DNA from: Propionispira arboris | Lineage (GTDB): Bacteria > Bacillota > Negativicutes > Selenomonadales > Selenomonadaceae | NCBI RefSeq assembly: GCF_900109225.1 | Contig: NZ_FNZK01000011.1 | Location: 1 to 64,000, forward strand | DNA: 64,000 nucleotides | Reading direction: 5' to 3' | Part shown: positions 56,517-64,000 of the stretch, one piece after another | Numbering within the stretch: position 1 is the stretch's first letter | Layout: each line of letters begins with the position of its first letter | Made by a program: the position numbers and the translations under genes | Notes under the pieces: model-generated | Database searches by the model: none | What the model was told of the DNA's origin: nothing | What the model saw: only the letters and a program-made list of their open reading frames with translations

Positions 56517-57242
56517 ATGGCAGAGAAAAAGAATCCGACACGCGTAGAAAAAACATCGGAAGAGATTATTCGTTTTATCATAAGCAATAAAATGCTCCCG
56601 GGAAATCAGCTTCCGACAGAAGAGGAGTTCCTGACTTGGTTCGAAGTTAGTCGGGGGACGTTAAGAGAGGCTGTTAAATTGCTTGTTGCGCGCAATATAT
56701 TAGAGATTCGGCAAGGGGCCGGGACATTTATATCACATAAAAAAGGCATACCAGAGGACCCTCTTGGCCTCAATTTTATTTATGATGATCATCGTCTTGC
56801 GCTTGATATGTTAGAGGTTCGTTTAATGTTTGAACCTCATACAGCTGAGCTTGCAGCAGTCAATGCTACGGCTCAACAACGTAAAGAAATAGCGGAGAGT
56901 CCCCGAAATATTGAATCGCTCATTCGGAGGGGGGAACCTTATGCAGATGCGGATTGTCGATTCCACCAGATGATTGCAGAAGCAAGTGGAAATCGTGTTA
57001 TTGGTCAACTTATGTACATTCTGCATTCTTCCGTTTCGAAGAATATTGAAATAACGTTAGATACCCTGCGAGATAAGAACACGGTGTTTTATCATCATAA
57101 AATTGCGCGTGCTATTAATGAAGGAAATGTTATTAGTGCACATTGGTTTATGGCTACGCACTTAAATCTTTTACGTGAATTCGTGATTGATAAAATGGAA
57201 GCCGACGGTTTAGAAACAAATAAGAGACATAGTCCATTATGA
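56517..57242 (+). CDS. FadR-subfamily GntR regulator of lactate use
   Basis: 241 residues. The winged HTH is near residues 12-75 (PGNQLPTEEEFLTWFEVSRG, then TLREAVKLLVARNILEIRQG and GTFIS). The C-terminal FCD domain carries metal-site residues in DADCRFHQMIAEASGN and HHKIARAINEGN. It probably binds lactate or a related acid and represses lutC-lutBA-lctP, like LldR/LutR. AAAGGGAGATTTTT precedes the ATG. Confidence 0.9.
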   Translation: MAEKKNPTRVEKTSEEIIRFIISNKMLPGNQLPTEEEFLTWFEVSRGTLREAVKLLVARNILEIRQGAGTFISHKKGIPEDPLGLNFIYDDHRLALDMLEVRLMFEPHTAELAAVNATAQQRKEIAESPRNIESLIRRGEPYADADCRFHQMIAEASGNRVIGQLMYILHSSVSKNIEITLDTLRDKNTVFYHHKIARAINEGNVISAHWFMATHLNLLREFVIDKMEADGLETNKRHSPL

Positions 57243-57300
57243 TGGGCAAATATTAGGATGAAATTAAAGTGTGTGTGCCATCTTCAATAAGTTTAGCAAG

Positions 57301-57352
57301 ATCACATAGTCCTTAGGTGGAGCCGTTTCTGTTAGTGCAGAAACGGTTTTTT
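57301..57352 (+). repeat. Repeat R4: terminator-like element
   Basis: ATCACATAGTCCTTAGGTGG (57301-57320) then hairpin AGCCGTTTCTG/CAGAAACGGTT with TTTTTT. It follows the FadR-type gene as its terminator and ends exactly where the truncated ompH frame begins. Confidence 0.7.
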
Positions 57353-57718
57353 ATGATGATGCACCTGTTAAGACGATACGGAATTTATGTTGACTTCATC
57401 TATTTAATGAATCAGCATCCTGATACGGTTCAGGCAAATAATGTGCTTAAGACAGAGCAGGAGGCTGCAAAACAAGAATTTGAAACTAAATCTGTCGGCA
57501 TGAATGACCAGGATAAACAAAAGCTTGATCAAAAGCTTGCACAACGTATCGAACAAAAGCGGCTGGAACTTATAAAACCAATATCGGAAAAAGTTGTAGC
57601 TGCCACCAATGCAGTGGCTGGCGAAAAGGGACTGTCGATAGTGATCGGGAAAAATGAAGTGGTTTGCGGCGGTACAGATATTACGGCAGATGTGCTTAAG
57701 AAAATCACGGGAAAATAA
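57353..57718 (+). pseudogene. ompH: Truncated OmpH/Skp-like periplasmic chaperone
   Basis: From ATG 57353 the protein reads into IYVDFIYLMNQHPDTVQANN, then a charged coiled coil (KTEQEAAKQEFETKS...KQKLDQKLAQRIEQK) and the Skp end KGLSIVIGKNEVVCGG.DIT. The signal peptide expected before Y.VD is missing; repeat R4 takes its place. Without export it could not act as an outer-membrane protein chaperone. It shows the organism or donor is diderm. Confidence 0.75.
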
Positions 57719-57725
57719 GAAATAG

Positions 57726-57771
57726 CACACTAGTAGAGGGATTGGCATTTGCCAATCCCTCTACTAGTGTG
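57726..57771. repeat. 22-bp perfect inverted repeat
   Basis: The arms at 57726-57747 and 57750-57771 are exact complements with two bases between; the arm starts CACACTAGTAGAGGG. It has no T-run. It lies just after the ompH remnant and could be a terminator, an operator or the trace of a transposable end. Confidence 0.65.
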
Positions 57772-57883
57772 TCCTGTATAGACGTTTATTCGTCGGTGAT
57801 CTAAGTGTGATCCATGCCATTAGCTTAAGAGACGGATGTTTCCTGTAAACTGGATGAAGGAAATGATGTGAGGCATACAAAAC

Positions 57884-57912
57884 TTGACAGTATCTATATT
57901 ATATTTTATAAT
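57884..57912 (+). promoter_or_regulatory. Consensus promoter of the TetR-efflux operon
   Basis: TTGACA (57884-57889), 17 bp, TATAAT (57907-57912): a full match to the sigma-70 consensus. It shows that the longer open frame starting at 57868 is not used. Confidence 0.8.
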
Positions 57913-57960
57913 TTTAGTGTAGTACTGGAGAAGGGAGAATCAGTATCGAGTGAGAGGACA

Positions 57961-58521
57961 ATGAAAGAACAAATTATTTTAGCAGCATTGGATGAAATGC
58001 ATGAACATGCCCTCCGATTTCGCATGAATGACGTGACAAAGCGCTTACATATAAGCAAAACTTCACTTTATAAGGCTATAGCTTCTAAGACGGAGCTTAT
58101 TAATGCAGTGATAGATTACATGTTTGATATGTTTAACGCTCGTGAAGCTACCATTTGCTCGCAGGATATCCCAGTGCGTCAGAAAGTTACGATGCTCATC
58201 CAGCTTTATAGGGAATCCTTTAAGAACTTTGATCGTAGTCTGTATTCAGATTTGAGAAAAGATTATACGGAAGAGTGGGGGCGGGTTATGGATTTTCGGA
58301 GACAGAAGGTGGATATTATTATGCATCTGCTGAAGGAGGGAATTGAAAAAGGAGAACTTCGTGCGGTAAATCTGGATGTTATGCATTGTTGTTTGATGGC
58401 AATATCAGAAGCATTGTTTTCAGAAGATTTTTTGCGAAAAAGCAAATTGACCTATAGTATGGCAATGAATTGTTTTGGTGATATGTTGTTTCGTGGTGTT
58501 GAAAAAAATGATATAGGGTGA
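57961..58521 (+). CDS. TetR-family regulator of the efflux operon
   Basis: About 186 residues. The N-terminal HTH spans about 20-45 (RMNDVTKRLHISKTSLYKAI) and the C-terminal ligand domain is helical. The ATG at 57961 is chosen because a consensus promoter lies at 57884-57912. AGAGGACA before it is a close-set ribosome site. It precedes an adaptor and two permease genes and probably represses them. Confidence 0.85.
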   Translation: MKEQIILAALDEMHEHALRFRMNDVTKRLHISKTSLYKAIASKTELINAVIDYMFDMFNAREATICSQDIPVRQKVTMLIQLYRESFKNFDRSLYSDLRKDYTEEWGRVMDFRRQKVDIIMHLLKEGIEKGELRAVNLDVMHCCLMAISEALFSEDFLRKSKLTYSMAMNCFGDMLFRGVEKNDIG

Positions 58522-58557
58522 ACCCATTCCTATTGGGTGGTTTCACCTATCTTTTTA
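58515..58557 (+). terminator. Terminator after the TetR gene
   Basis: GGGTGAACCCA pairs with TGGGTGGTTTCACC (one bulge), then CTATCTTTTT. It may partly separate the regulator from the efflux genes. Confidence 0.75.
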
Positions 58558-58611
58558 TCTATTGAGTACCGACTATCTGCTTTTCGGTATTTAGAACAGG
58601 AGTAAATCTAG

Positions 58612-59643
58612 ATGAGTAATTTTTGGAAAATAAGGGTAAAACAGATAACGGCAGTTGTTGTGTCTGGTCTTTTATTAATAACAGGATTCGCAGGTTGTGG
58701 GAAAAATACCACGTATATTACTGATGGTGAGCTATGGGGAAGAGCTGATGCCAAAGAAATTGACGTGAATACTAAAATTAGTGGTCGTGTTGTAAAGTTA
58801 AATGTCAAGGAAGGTGATGTTGTAACAAAAGGTCAGGTCATTGCACGTATTGATTCTCGTGACTTAGAAGCCCAGGTAGCACAAGCAGAAGCAAATATTG
58901 CTGCTTTGGAGGCACAATATACACAAGCTACTGCACAGACGGGAATGCAGACAGGAACAGCTGCAGCCGCTGTGGGGCAATCTGGGGCTAGCCAGGAGTC
59001 AGCAGAGGCAAGTATGAATTTAGCCCGTGCTGATTATGATCGCTACAAGGAACTTTTAGAAGCTGGAGCAGTATCAAAACAAATTTTTGAAACCTATAGG
59101 ACAAAGTATGAAACAGCGCAGGCCGCTTATCGTCAAGCATCTGCATCTGTAAGTTCTGCACAAGCTGGCTTGGATGTAACATCAGTTAATGAAGCAAATG
59201 AGAATGCTGTAATTAAAAAGATAGATCAGGCGAAAGCTAGCTTGGAACAAATTCATGTTTCATTAGATGAAACCATTATTCGTGCTCCTTTTGATGGCGT
59301 AATAACAGAAAAATACGTAGAGGAAGGATCGATGCTTTCCACAGGAACACCTCTTGTTGCTGTACAAGATACTAATGATAATTGGGTTAATTTCAAAGTA
59401 GCGGAAACGAGTCTTAATCATTACAATCTCTATCAGAAAATTACGATTGAAGGTCGTGATGGAAAAACTCAATTTACAGGAACAATAACAGATATCAGTA
59501 AAAAATCTGAGTTTGCTACTCGTCGCGCTACGAGTGAACGTGGTGATGCGAGTGACATCATTAGTTTTAACGTTAAGGTACAAGTAAATTCAGGTAAATT
59601 GCGCCCGGGGATGAGATTCAGGATTATGGAGGCAGCGAAATGA
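58612..59643 (+). CDS. Lipoprotein HlyD-type efflux adaptor
   Basis: 343 residues. The N-terminal signal ends LLITGFAGC, a lipobox, so the adaptor is probably lipid-anchored. The lipoyl halves are VVKLNVKEGDVVTKGQVIAR (about 65) and APFDGVITEKYVEEGSMLS (about 225), around a helical hairpin (about 85-205). A barrel domain follows. This is the YbhG/YhiI-like adaptor type that works with ABC-2 permeases. GGAGTAAATCTAG precedes the ATG; its stop overlaps the next start. Confidence 0.9.
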   Translation: MSNFWKIRVKQITAVVVSGLLLITGFAGCGKNTTYITDGELWGRADAKEIDVNTKISGRVVKLNVKEGDVVTKGQVIARIDSRDLEAQVAQAEANIAALEAQYTQATAQTGMQTGTAAAAVGQSGASQESAEASMNLARADYDRYKELLEAGAVSKQIFETYRTKYETAQAAYRQASASVSSAQAGLDVTSVNEANENAVIKKIDQAKASLEQIHVSLDETIIRAPFDGVITEKYVEEGSMLSTGTPLVAVQDTNDNWVNFKVAETSLNHYNLYQKITIEGRDGKTQFTGTITDISKKSEFATRRATSERGDASDIISFNVKVQVNSGKLRPGMRFRIMEAAK

Positions 59644-60776
59644 TGCGGCAATTTTCGGAAATCGTGCGATGGGAGTGCTACTCCCTCTGCCGTGGTCGCA
59701 TTCCCGCGATACTTTTATTTCTTACACCACTGATTTTTACATTGCTTTTTGGGATGGTTTATGAGCAAAATACAGTACGTCATATTCCGGCGGTCATCTA
59801 TGATGCAGACCAAAGCAGTATAAGTCGCAGTCTTATTAAAGTGTATAATGATTCTGATCGTATTGATATTTGTCACTATGTGTATAGTTCGGAGGCGATG
59901 GAAGCGGCTTTAACTAAGGATGAGGCACAGCTGGCTCTAGCAATTCCAAAATATTTTGCAAAAGATATTAATGCAGGGCGTCAGACACAGATTGCATTGA
60001 TTGTCAATTCTACGAATAATCTTTTTGCGAATTCGGCACTTTCAGCTACGGAAGAAATGAATCGGACGTTTTGCATTGCTATTGCACAAAAACTTATGGA
60101 AAGTTACGGTGCAAATTCGGTTGCTGCGATGGAAATGGTGTATCCAATTAAACTTGGGGTACGTATTATTAATAATCCGACTACTGGATATACGCTGTTT
60201 ATGTTGCCTGGTCTAATGTTAAATGGATTACAGATTGCTCTTTTGATAACCGTGGCACCGCTTTTAGCGGCGTTTATTCGTCGGCAAATTTATGATGAAT
60301 CAAAGTATTCCTCTGCATCTATTTTATTAGCAAAAGCTCTTCCCTACTGGTTGTTAGGGGTGATTATGTATATTATTTCATTAATCGTGATGGAGCATTT
60401 TTGGGCAGTACCTATACGTGGGAGTTGGATTGATATACTTCTTTTAGGTGCAGCCTATAATTTTGCCGTTATTGGTATTTTATATTTGGTTTCCTCTTTA
60501 GCAGCAGATGAAACCCAAGCTGTTCAGTTGCCACTCCTTTATATTATGCCAGGGTTGCTTTATAGTGGATTGTCTTTTCCAATTATATCTATGGAAGGTT
60601 TTGGTCGCTGGTATGCGAATACAATGCCATTGACTTATGCAGCAGATTCTTTGAGAGATTTATTGTTAGCTGGTTATGCACCAGATCTTTTTGGTGATGT
60701 AAGCACGCTTCTGGGTATGGGAATTGGTTGCGGTACTGTGGCAGGAATATTGTTTACGTTGCGGCGACGTAGGTGA
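59640..60776 (+). CDS. ABC-2 type permease (YbhS/YbhR-like), first of two
   Basis: 378 residues. One N-terminal helix (IPAILLFLTPLIFTLLFGMV) and a large periplasmic domain (IPAVIYDADQSSISRSL) are followed by five C-terminal helices with PLTYAADSLRDLLLAG near the end. It forms the membrane part of an exporter. Start ATGATG overlaps the adaptor stop (AAATGATG). No ATPase gene lies in the operon. Confidence 0.88.
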   Translation: MMRQFSEIVRWECYSLCRGRIPAILLFLTPLIFTLLFGMVYEQNTVRHIPAVIYDADQSSISRSLIKVYNDSDRIDICHYVYSSEAMEAALTKDEAQLALAIPKYFAKDINAGRQTQIALIVNSTNNLFANSALSATEEMNRTFCIAIAQKLMESYGANSVAAMEMVYPIKLGVRIINNPTTGYTLFMLPGLMLNGLQIALLITVAPLLAAFIRRQIYDESKYSSASILLAKALPYWLLGVIMYIISLIVMEHFWAVPIRGSWIDILLLGAAYNFAVIGILYLVSSLAADETQAVQLPLLYIMPGLLYSGLSFPIISMEGFGRWYANTMPLTYAADSLRDLLLAGYAPDLFGDVSTLLGMGIGCGTVAGILFTLRRRR

Positions 60777-60813
60777 AAATACAAGAATGCGCAGAAGCCG
60801 AGGAGGTGGAATC

Positions 60814-61956
60814 ATGAACTGGAAATCATTAGTTTTAAGAGAAGTAAAGGGGATTTTTGTTAAGGATCCGCGAAGAATTTTATTTTTGTTTGGTGCTATA
60901 TGGGGATATCTTTTCATTTTCGGTTTTCTTTATAATCAAGGCGTAGTAAAGCATATACCGGCTGTTCTTTATGATGCAGACCAAAGCGAATTAAGCCGTT
61001 CTTTGGTGCAGGCGATCGAAGACAGTGAAAGTATTTCCTTTGTGAAAGATGTCACTAGTGAAGAAGCTATGGAGTATAGCCTAGCCGAAAAGAAATCTTA
61101 TATGGCAATCGAAATTCCAAAGAATTTCGCCAAAGATATTCAGTTAGGGAAGACTGGTACTGTTCTCTATATGGCAAATGGTGCCAATATCATATTTGCA
61201 AACACGACAGCAATAGCGGTGCAGGATACAATTAATGAATTTTCTGACAAAGTGGCCATAAAGAATACGGCTCGTCGTTTGAGTGTTCATGAAAAGGTGT
61301 TAGCACAGAAGCTGATGCCCATAGACTTTGAACTTCGTATTCTTAATAACCCAACGCAGACATATCTTTTTTTCTTTTGTATCGGATTAGCTTTGGCAGC
61401 ATTTCAATCTGGGTTGTGTTTTGCCGTAGGAGCTTCGGTACATAGCGATATTCAAGAAGCAGTTCTTCTTAAAGAAACACCTGTATTGAAACGCATTATC
61501 ACAAAATTCATTGTATATTGGCTTGGTTCTATGATTTCTTTTGGAGTGTTTCTTTTACTTGCGAATTATTTTTGGCATATCCCTGTTCGGGCACCTTTAT
61601 CAAAATTAATGTTGCTCAATGGAGCTTTTAGTTTTGATGTGATTATGCTGGCGATGCTTATATCTTCATTTTTTGCAACTGAGTTAAAATTTGTAAAGGC
61701 AGTACTTTTATATGTGGTACCATCCTTTATTTTTTCTGGATATACTTGGCCTTTACAGTCTATGCCAACCAGTATGCAGTGGGTAGGAAAGATATTCTTT
61801 CCGCTTACATGGATGGCTAGTCCGACGCGAGAACTAATGCTTTCTGGTAATACCGGAAATTATGTAAAGAGTGTTATTATTTTGTGCTTTACAGGTGCAC
61901 TTTCCCTATTTTTGATATTCTGTTCTTGGAGTAATCGTCATTTAGCTGAAAAATAG
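60814..61956 (+). CDS. ABC-2 type permease, second of two
   Basis: About 380 residues, a clear paralogue of the preceding gene: same layout and the same periplasmic motif IPAVLYDADQSELSRSLVQA. It ends with PLTWMASPTRELMLSGN. GAGGAGGTGGAATC fixes ATG 60814. The two probably form a heterodimer. The operon stops here and an ABC ATPase and an outer-membrane channel are both absent. Confidence 0.88.
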   Translation: MNWKSLVLREVKGIFVKDPRRILFLFGAIWGYLFIFGFLYNQGVVKHIPAVLYDADQSELSRSLVQAIEDSESISFVKDVTSEEAMEYSLAEKKSYMAIEIPKNFAKDIQLGKTGTVLYMANGANIIFANTTAIAVQDTINEFSDKVAIKNTARRLSVHEKVLAQKLMPIDFELRILNNPTQTYLFFFCIGLALAAFQSGLCFAVGASVHSDIQEAVLLKETPVLKRIITKFIVYWLGSMISFGVFLLLANYFWHIPVRAPLSKLMLLNGAFSFDVIMLAMLISSFFATELKFVKAVLLYVVPSFIFSGYTWPLQSMPTSMQWVGKIFFPLTWMASPTRELMLSGNTGNYVKSVIILCFTGALSLFLIFCSWSNRHLAEK

Positions 61957-62420
61957 CTCTGTGCGTCCCTCTCAGTTTTGAGTACATAAAACAGCAGAGA
62001 AAAAACCGAATGCGTCGTATGATAATGTGATTTTTTATGCAGGTGCATTGGAATGCACTTTTTAAAAAATATATAATCGTCTTTGATATAATAGGAAATA
62101 GCAGTATGAGTATGAAGGTGCTTGAAGTGAACAAATTAATGATTTCAGCAAGCGAATTATTACAAGAATTAAATGAAGCAGTATTTATGGACGAAATAAG
62201 AGATACACTATCTTTGATAATTGAACTGATATAAAAAATATAATTATTGATAGAAATGGGAACAAATAAATCTCACTACAATTGCAACCATCGTTCCATC
62301 TTCAGAAGAATTGTTTTTTGTCTTTATAGTATAAATATGATAAAATAATTTAAGCAATAAGGACATTACGTGATCATTTTTTTGTATTGATGATTGGTTG
62401 CATCATGAATGGTACCCCTT
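61957..62420. other. Gap at the right end of the island; possible 42-codon frame
   Basis: A frame from ATG 62106 to 62234 could encode 42 residues (MSMKVLEVNKLMISASELLQ, then an acidic helix) with TAGGAAATAGCAGT upstream and a TATAAT at about 62085-62090. It resembles nothing I know and may be spurious. The rest is AT-rich without evident signals. Confidence 0.3.
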
Positions 62421-62431
62421 CAGGCGCACCA
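62421..62431 (+). repeat. Candidate attR: second copy of the tRNA-Arg 3' end
   Basis: CAGGCGCACCA, identical to 46069-46079. It is followed 14 bp later by a good terminator, as a tRNA gene would be, while the real tRNA-Arg lacks one. This fits an element having inserted between tRNA-Arg and its terminator. Confidence 0.55.
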
Positions 62432-62444
62432 TTTTAAAGATTCT

Positions 62445-62492
62445 GCCCTTATAGACGTTGCTTTATAAGTTACGCTTATAGGGGCTTTTTAT
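62445..62492 (+). terminator. Terminator probably displaced from tRNA-Arg
   Basis: GCCCTTATA pairs with TATAGGGGC (one GU) with an inner hairpin, followed by TTTTTATTTT. No gene upstream of it within the gap needs it. Confidence 0.8.
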
Positions 62493-62523
62493 TTTAAAAC
62501 GTATAGAAAACAGAGGTGGATTT

Positions 62524-63180
62524 ATGGTTGGGTGGTACGAGCTGATTTTTGGCAGTATGTATTGTGGTAAATCAGAAGAGTTGATTCGCCGATTGAAACG
62601 CTGCCAAATCGCTAGTCAACGTTATATTTTATTTAAACCGATGATGGATAACCGGTATGAACTGTCTCGTGTGATGACACATGAAAATAATAAAGTGAAA
62701 CAGTTTATGTTAAAGTCCTTAGCAGAAGCAAAATATGATGTCGGTAAAGGGTCTTTTTTTCATAAAATTATTAATAAAATTCCCGGATCGATTGAAGCAG
62801 TGAACATTAATAAACCGGAAGAGATACTGACTTATGTCAGCAAAATGCAATATGATGTAGTAGGTATCGATGAAGTGCAATTTTTTGATGAATCCTTATT
62901 GCCTATCCTTGATCAGCTTATATTACAGGGCAAACGGATTATTGTTGCTGGGTTAGATCTATATGCTTCGGGAGAACCGTGGCCGATTGTGGCGAAACTT
63001 GCCTGCAAAGCTAAGTATGTTGAAAAATTACATGCTGTGTGTGTGGATTGTGGCGAAGAAGCGATGTATTCTTTCCGCCTCGACAGCAATACGAAAGACG
63101 ATATTGTTGAAGTTGGCTCTGTGGGAACCTATATTGCTTTATGCGAAAATTGTAAACAAAAAAGATTAAGTCATATTTAA
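62524..63180 (+). CDS. tdk: Thymidine kinase
   Basis: 218 residues, type II TK. The P-loop is LIFGSMYCGKSEELIRRL (GS.YCGKS replacing the usual GPMFSGKT). The Walker B-like segment is VVGIDEVQFFDE near residue 118. The lasso/zinc region has CVDC (about 179) and CENC (about 211). It phosphorylates thymidine for salvage. AGAGGTGGATTT precedes the ATG. The N-terminal variation is within the range of Firmicute enzymes. Confidence 0.92.
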   Translation: MVGWYELIFGSMYCGKSEELIRRLKRCQIASQRYILFKPMMDNRYELSRVMTHENNKVKQFMLKSLAEAKYDVGKGSFFHKIINKIPGSIEAVNINKPEEILTYVSKMQYDVVGIDEVQFFDESLLPILDQLILQGKRIIVAGLDLYASGEPWPIVAKLACKAKYVEKLHAVCVDCGEEAMYSFRLDSNTKDDIVEVGSVGTYIALCENCKQKRLSHI

Positions 63181-63308
63181 AGGATCGTTGATTTTTTTAT
63201 AGATGGAGCTGCGAAGCGGCAAAAATCCTCTTAGCGATAGAGAAGTCCTTGACTTTATTAATCAATTGTTTTAGTCTATAAGTTATGTGATAATGCATCA
63301 GGTAGAAT

Positions 63309-63375
63309 GGCCTAGTAGAAAAGACTGTTACAAAATGTGTTTGGATCATTTTTGTGAGGGCCTTTTTATTTTTGC
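63309..63375 (+). terminator. Two-level hairpin with T-rich tail between tdk and the thioesterase gene
   Basis: ACAAAATG/CATTTTTGT sits inside an outer GGCC/GGCC pairing (63309-63362), followed by TTTTTATTTTT. The 231-bp gap holds no gene. Confidence 0.5.
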
Positions 63376-63411
63376 CTGGAATGCCTGATAGATAAGTCAG
63401 GAGGATGCGGT

Positions 63412-63819
63412 TTGACAACACAAACAACAATCAAAGTGAATTTTTATGATACAGATGCGATGGCGGTTGTTCATCATGCGAATTATATTCGTTGGTTTGA
63501 GATCGGACGTGTTGAGTTTTTGCGCGAAGCAGGTATTACGTTAGATGAATTAATGAATGATGGGTATGTTTTTCCGATTACCGAGGTGAGTTGTAAATAT
63601 TTGTTGCCAGGAAAATTCGATGATGTTCTTGTCATTGAAACGATACCAACAGCACTTACGCAGGCTAAAATGGCTTTTGATTATAAAATTATTCGTTCAG
63701 CCGATGGTGCTGTTTTAGTTGAAGGGCATACACAAAATGTATTTACAAATAAGAAAACTGGTAAAATTACGCGGTTACCAGAAAAATACTATACAAAACT
63801 TCAGGCTGCTTTGAAATAA
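63412..63819 (+). CDS. YbgC/FadM-type acyl-CoA thioesterase (hot-dog fold)
   Basis: 135 residues. The active-site motif FYDTDAMAVVHHANYIRWFE is at residues 10-29, with the catalytic Asp. It hydrolyses short acyl-CoA esters; in diderms YbgC is linked to the Tol-Pal envelope system, though tol genes are not seen here. The start is TTG after AGGAGGATGCGGT. Confidence 0.92.
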   Translation: MTTQTTIKVNFYDTDAMAVVHHANYIRWFEIGRVEFLREAGITLDELMNDGYVFPITEVSCKYLLPGKFDDVLVIETIPTALTQAKMAFDYKIIRSADGAVLVEGHTQNVFTNKKTGKITRLPEKYYTKLQAALK

Positions 63820-63908
63820 AATTTTGAAATGATGCTGGAATTGAGTATAATTAAGTTAATGGGTTTGTCGAGGTTTTTGCTCAGCAATTGTTATGAGGAG
63901 GTGGTGCA

Positions 63909-63977
63909 ATGGATAACAATGCACCAATCGGAATTTTTGATTTGAGAATTGGTGAGTTTATTCTTGAACGCGAATAA
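63909..63977 (+). CDS. 22-codon frame resembling the glutamate racemase N-terminus
   Basis: An excellent ribosome site (GAGGAGGTGGTGCA) precedes ATG 63909. The peptide is MDNNAPIGIFDLRIGEFILE and ends RE. MurI proteins begin MDN..PIGIFDSGVGGLTVARE, so positions align without gaps, but the catalytic-site SGVGG is changed and a TAA follows. It may be a decayed murI start or an unrelated short peptide. The window ends 23 bp later. Confidence 0.35.
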   Translation: MDNNAPIGIFDLRIGEFILERE

Positions 63978-64000
63978 AGCAGAATTTAAATGCATTGATC

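Noticed and set aside
48161-57352. CRISPR array
   Set aside because: Only four copies, very unevenly spaced with genes between, and no cas genes.
57868-57960. Longer N-terminus for the TetR protein from GTG 57868
   Set aside because: A full-consensus promoter lies inside this segment, so the transcript starts after it.
46724-61956. Prophage
   Set aside because: No capsid, portal, terminase, tail or lysis genes are present; the contents are those of a non-phage island.

Overview
ORGANISM. The window suggests an anaerobic, low-GC, lactate-using member of the Negativicutes (diderm Firmicutes, Selenomonadales-like). The Firmicute side is shown by a T-box leader, a NiaR repressor and a GlnK/GlnL-type two-component pair. 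The diderm side is shown by an RND efflux operon and an OmpH/Skp remnant. Anaerobic life is shown by pyruvate:ferredoxin oxidoreductase and a flavodiiron protein. This placement is inference from gene content; no rRNA gene is present.

LAYOUT. 0-8 kb: a cut-off IS1182-like transposase, flavodiiron protein, secreted SGNH hydrolase, RND efflux pair and HAD phosphatase. 8.9-12 kb: AbrB-family transporter with TctB and a frame-disrupted TctA. 12-14.5 kb: orphan short flagellin and an APC amino-acid permease. 14.6-18.4 kb: nifJ behind a long leader. 18.4-21 kb: RpiR regulator divergent from a frame-disrupted GH1 beta-glucosidase. 21-26.3 kb: GlnK/GlnL-type sensor and regulator divergent from a DASS transporter and a periplasmic asparaginase. 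26.5-33 kb: T-box controlled ilvN-ilvC-leuC-leuD-leuB-ilvB, with ilvB disrupted. 33-36.5 kb: rfbA-rfbC-rfbB and speE. 36.5-38 kb: M29 aminopeptidase and tRNA-Asn/Glu/Val. 38-43.2 kb: a lone sensor-like protein, then an abgR/abgA-like pair with a DcuC-type carrier. 43.3-45.9 kb: niaR, niaP and a zinc-ribbon membrane protein.

ISLAND. A probable genomic island of about 16.3 kb lies between tRNA-Arg(CCG) at 46,005-46,079 and an 11-bp copy of the tRNA 3' end at 62,421-62,431. It starts with an internally deleted serine recombinase. It then carries a GNAT/ASCH overlapping pair, an orphan truncated hicB, a DUF2442 remnant, a Doc toxin with a 51-codon antitoxin, hicB with a ruined hicA, and a strongly predicted ~100-nt structured RNA. 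Next come a lactate module (lctP, fused lutB-lutA, lutC, FadR-type regulator), a truncated ompH, and a TetR-controlled efflux operon (lipoprotein adaptor plus two ABC-2 permeases, no ATPase). Four related terminator-like repeats in this block each sit at the broken or abutting end of a gene. The segment ends before tdk, a YbgC-type thioesterase and a very short murI-like reading frame at the window edge.

MAIN ODDITIES. Four genes (tctA, bglA, the DASS carrier, ilvB) each become full length if exactly one base is added inside a homopolymer. In three of them the run is a canonical -1 slippery heptamer in the reading frame. Sequencing error, real mutation and recoding cannot be told apart from the sequence alone. 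The island, its repeat family and its small RNA are the best candidates for something undescribed.
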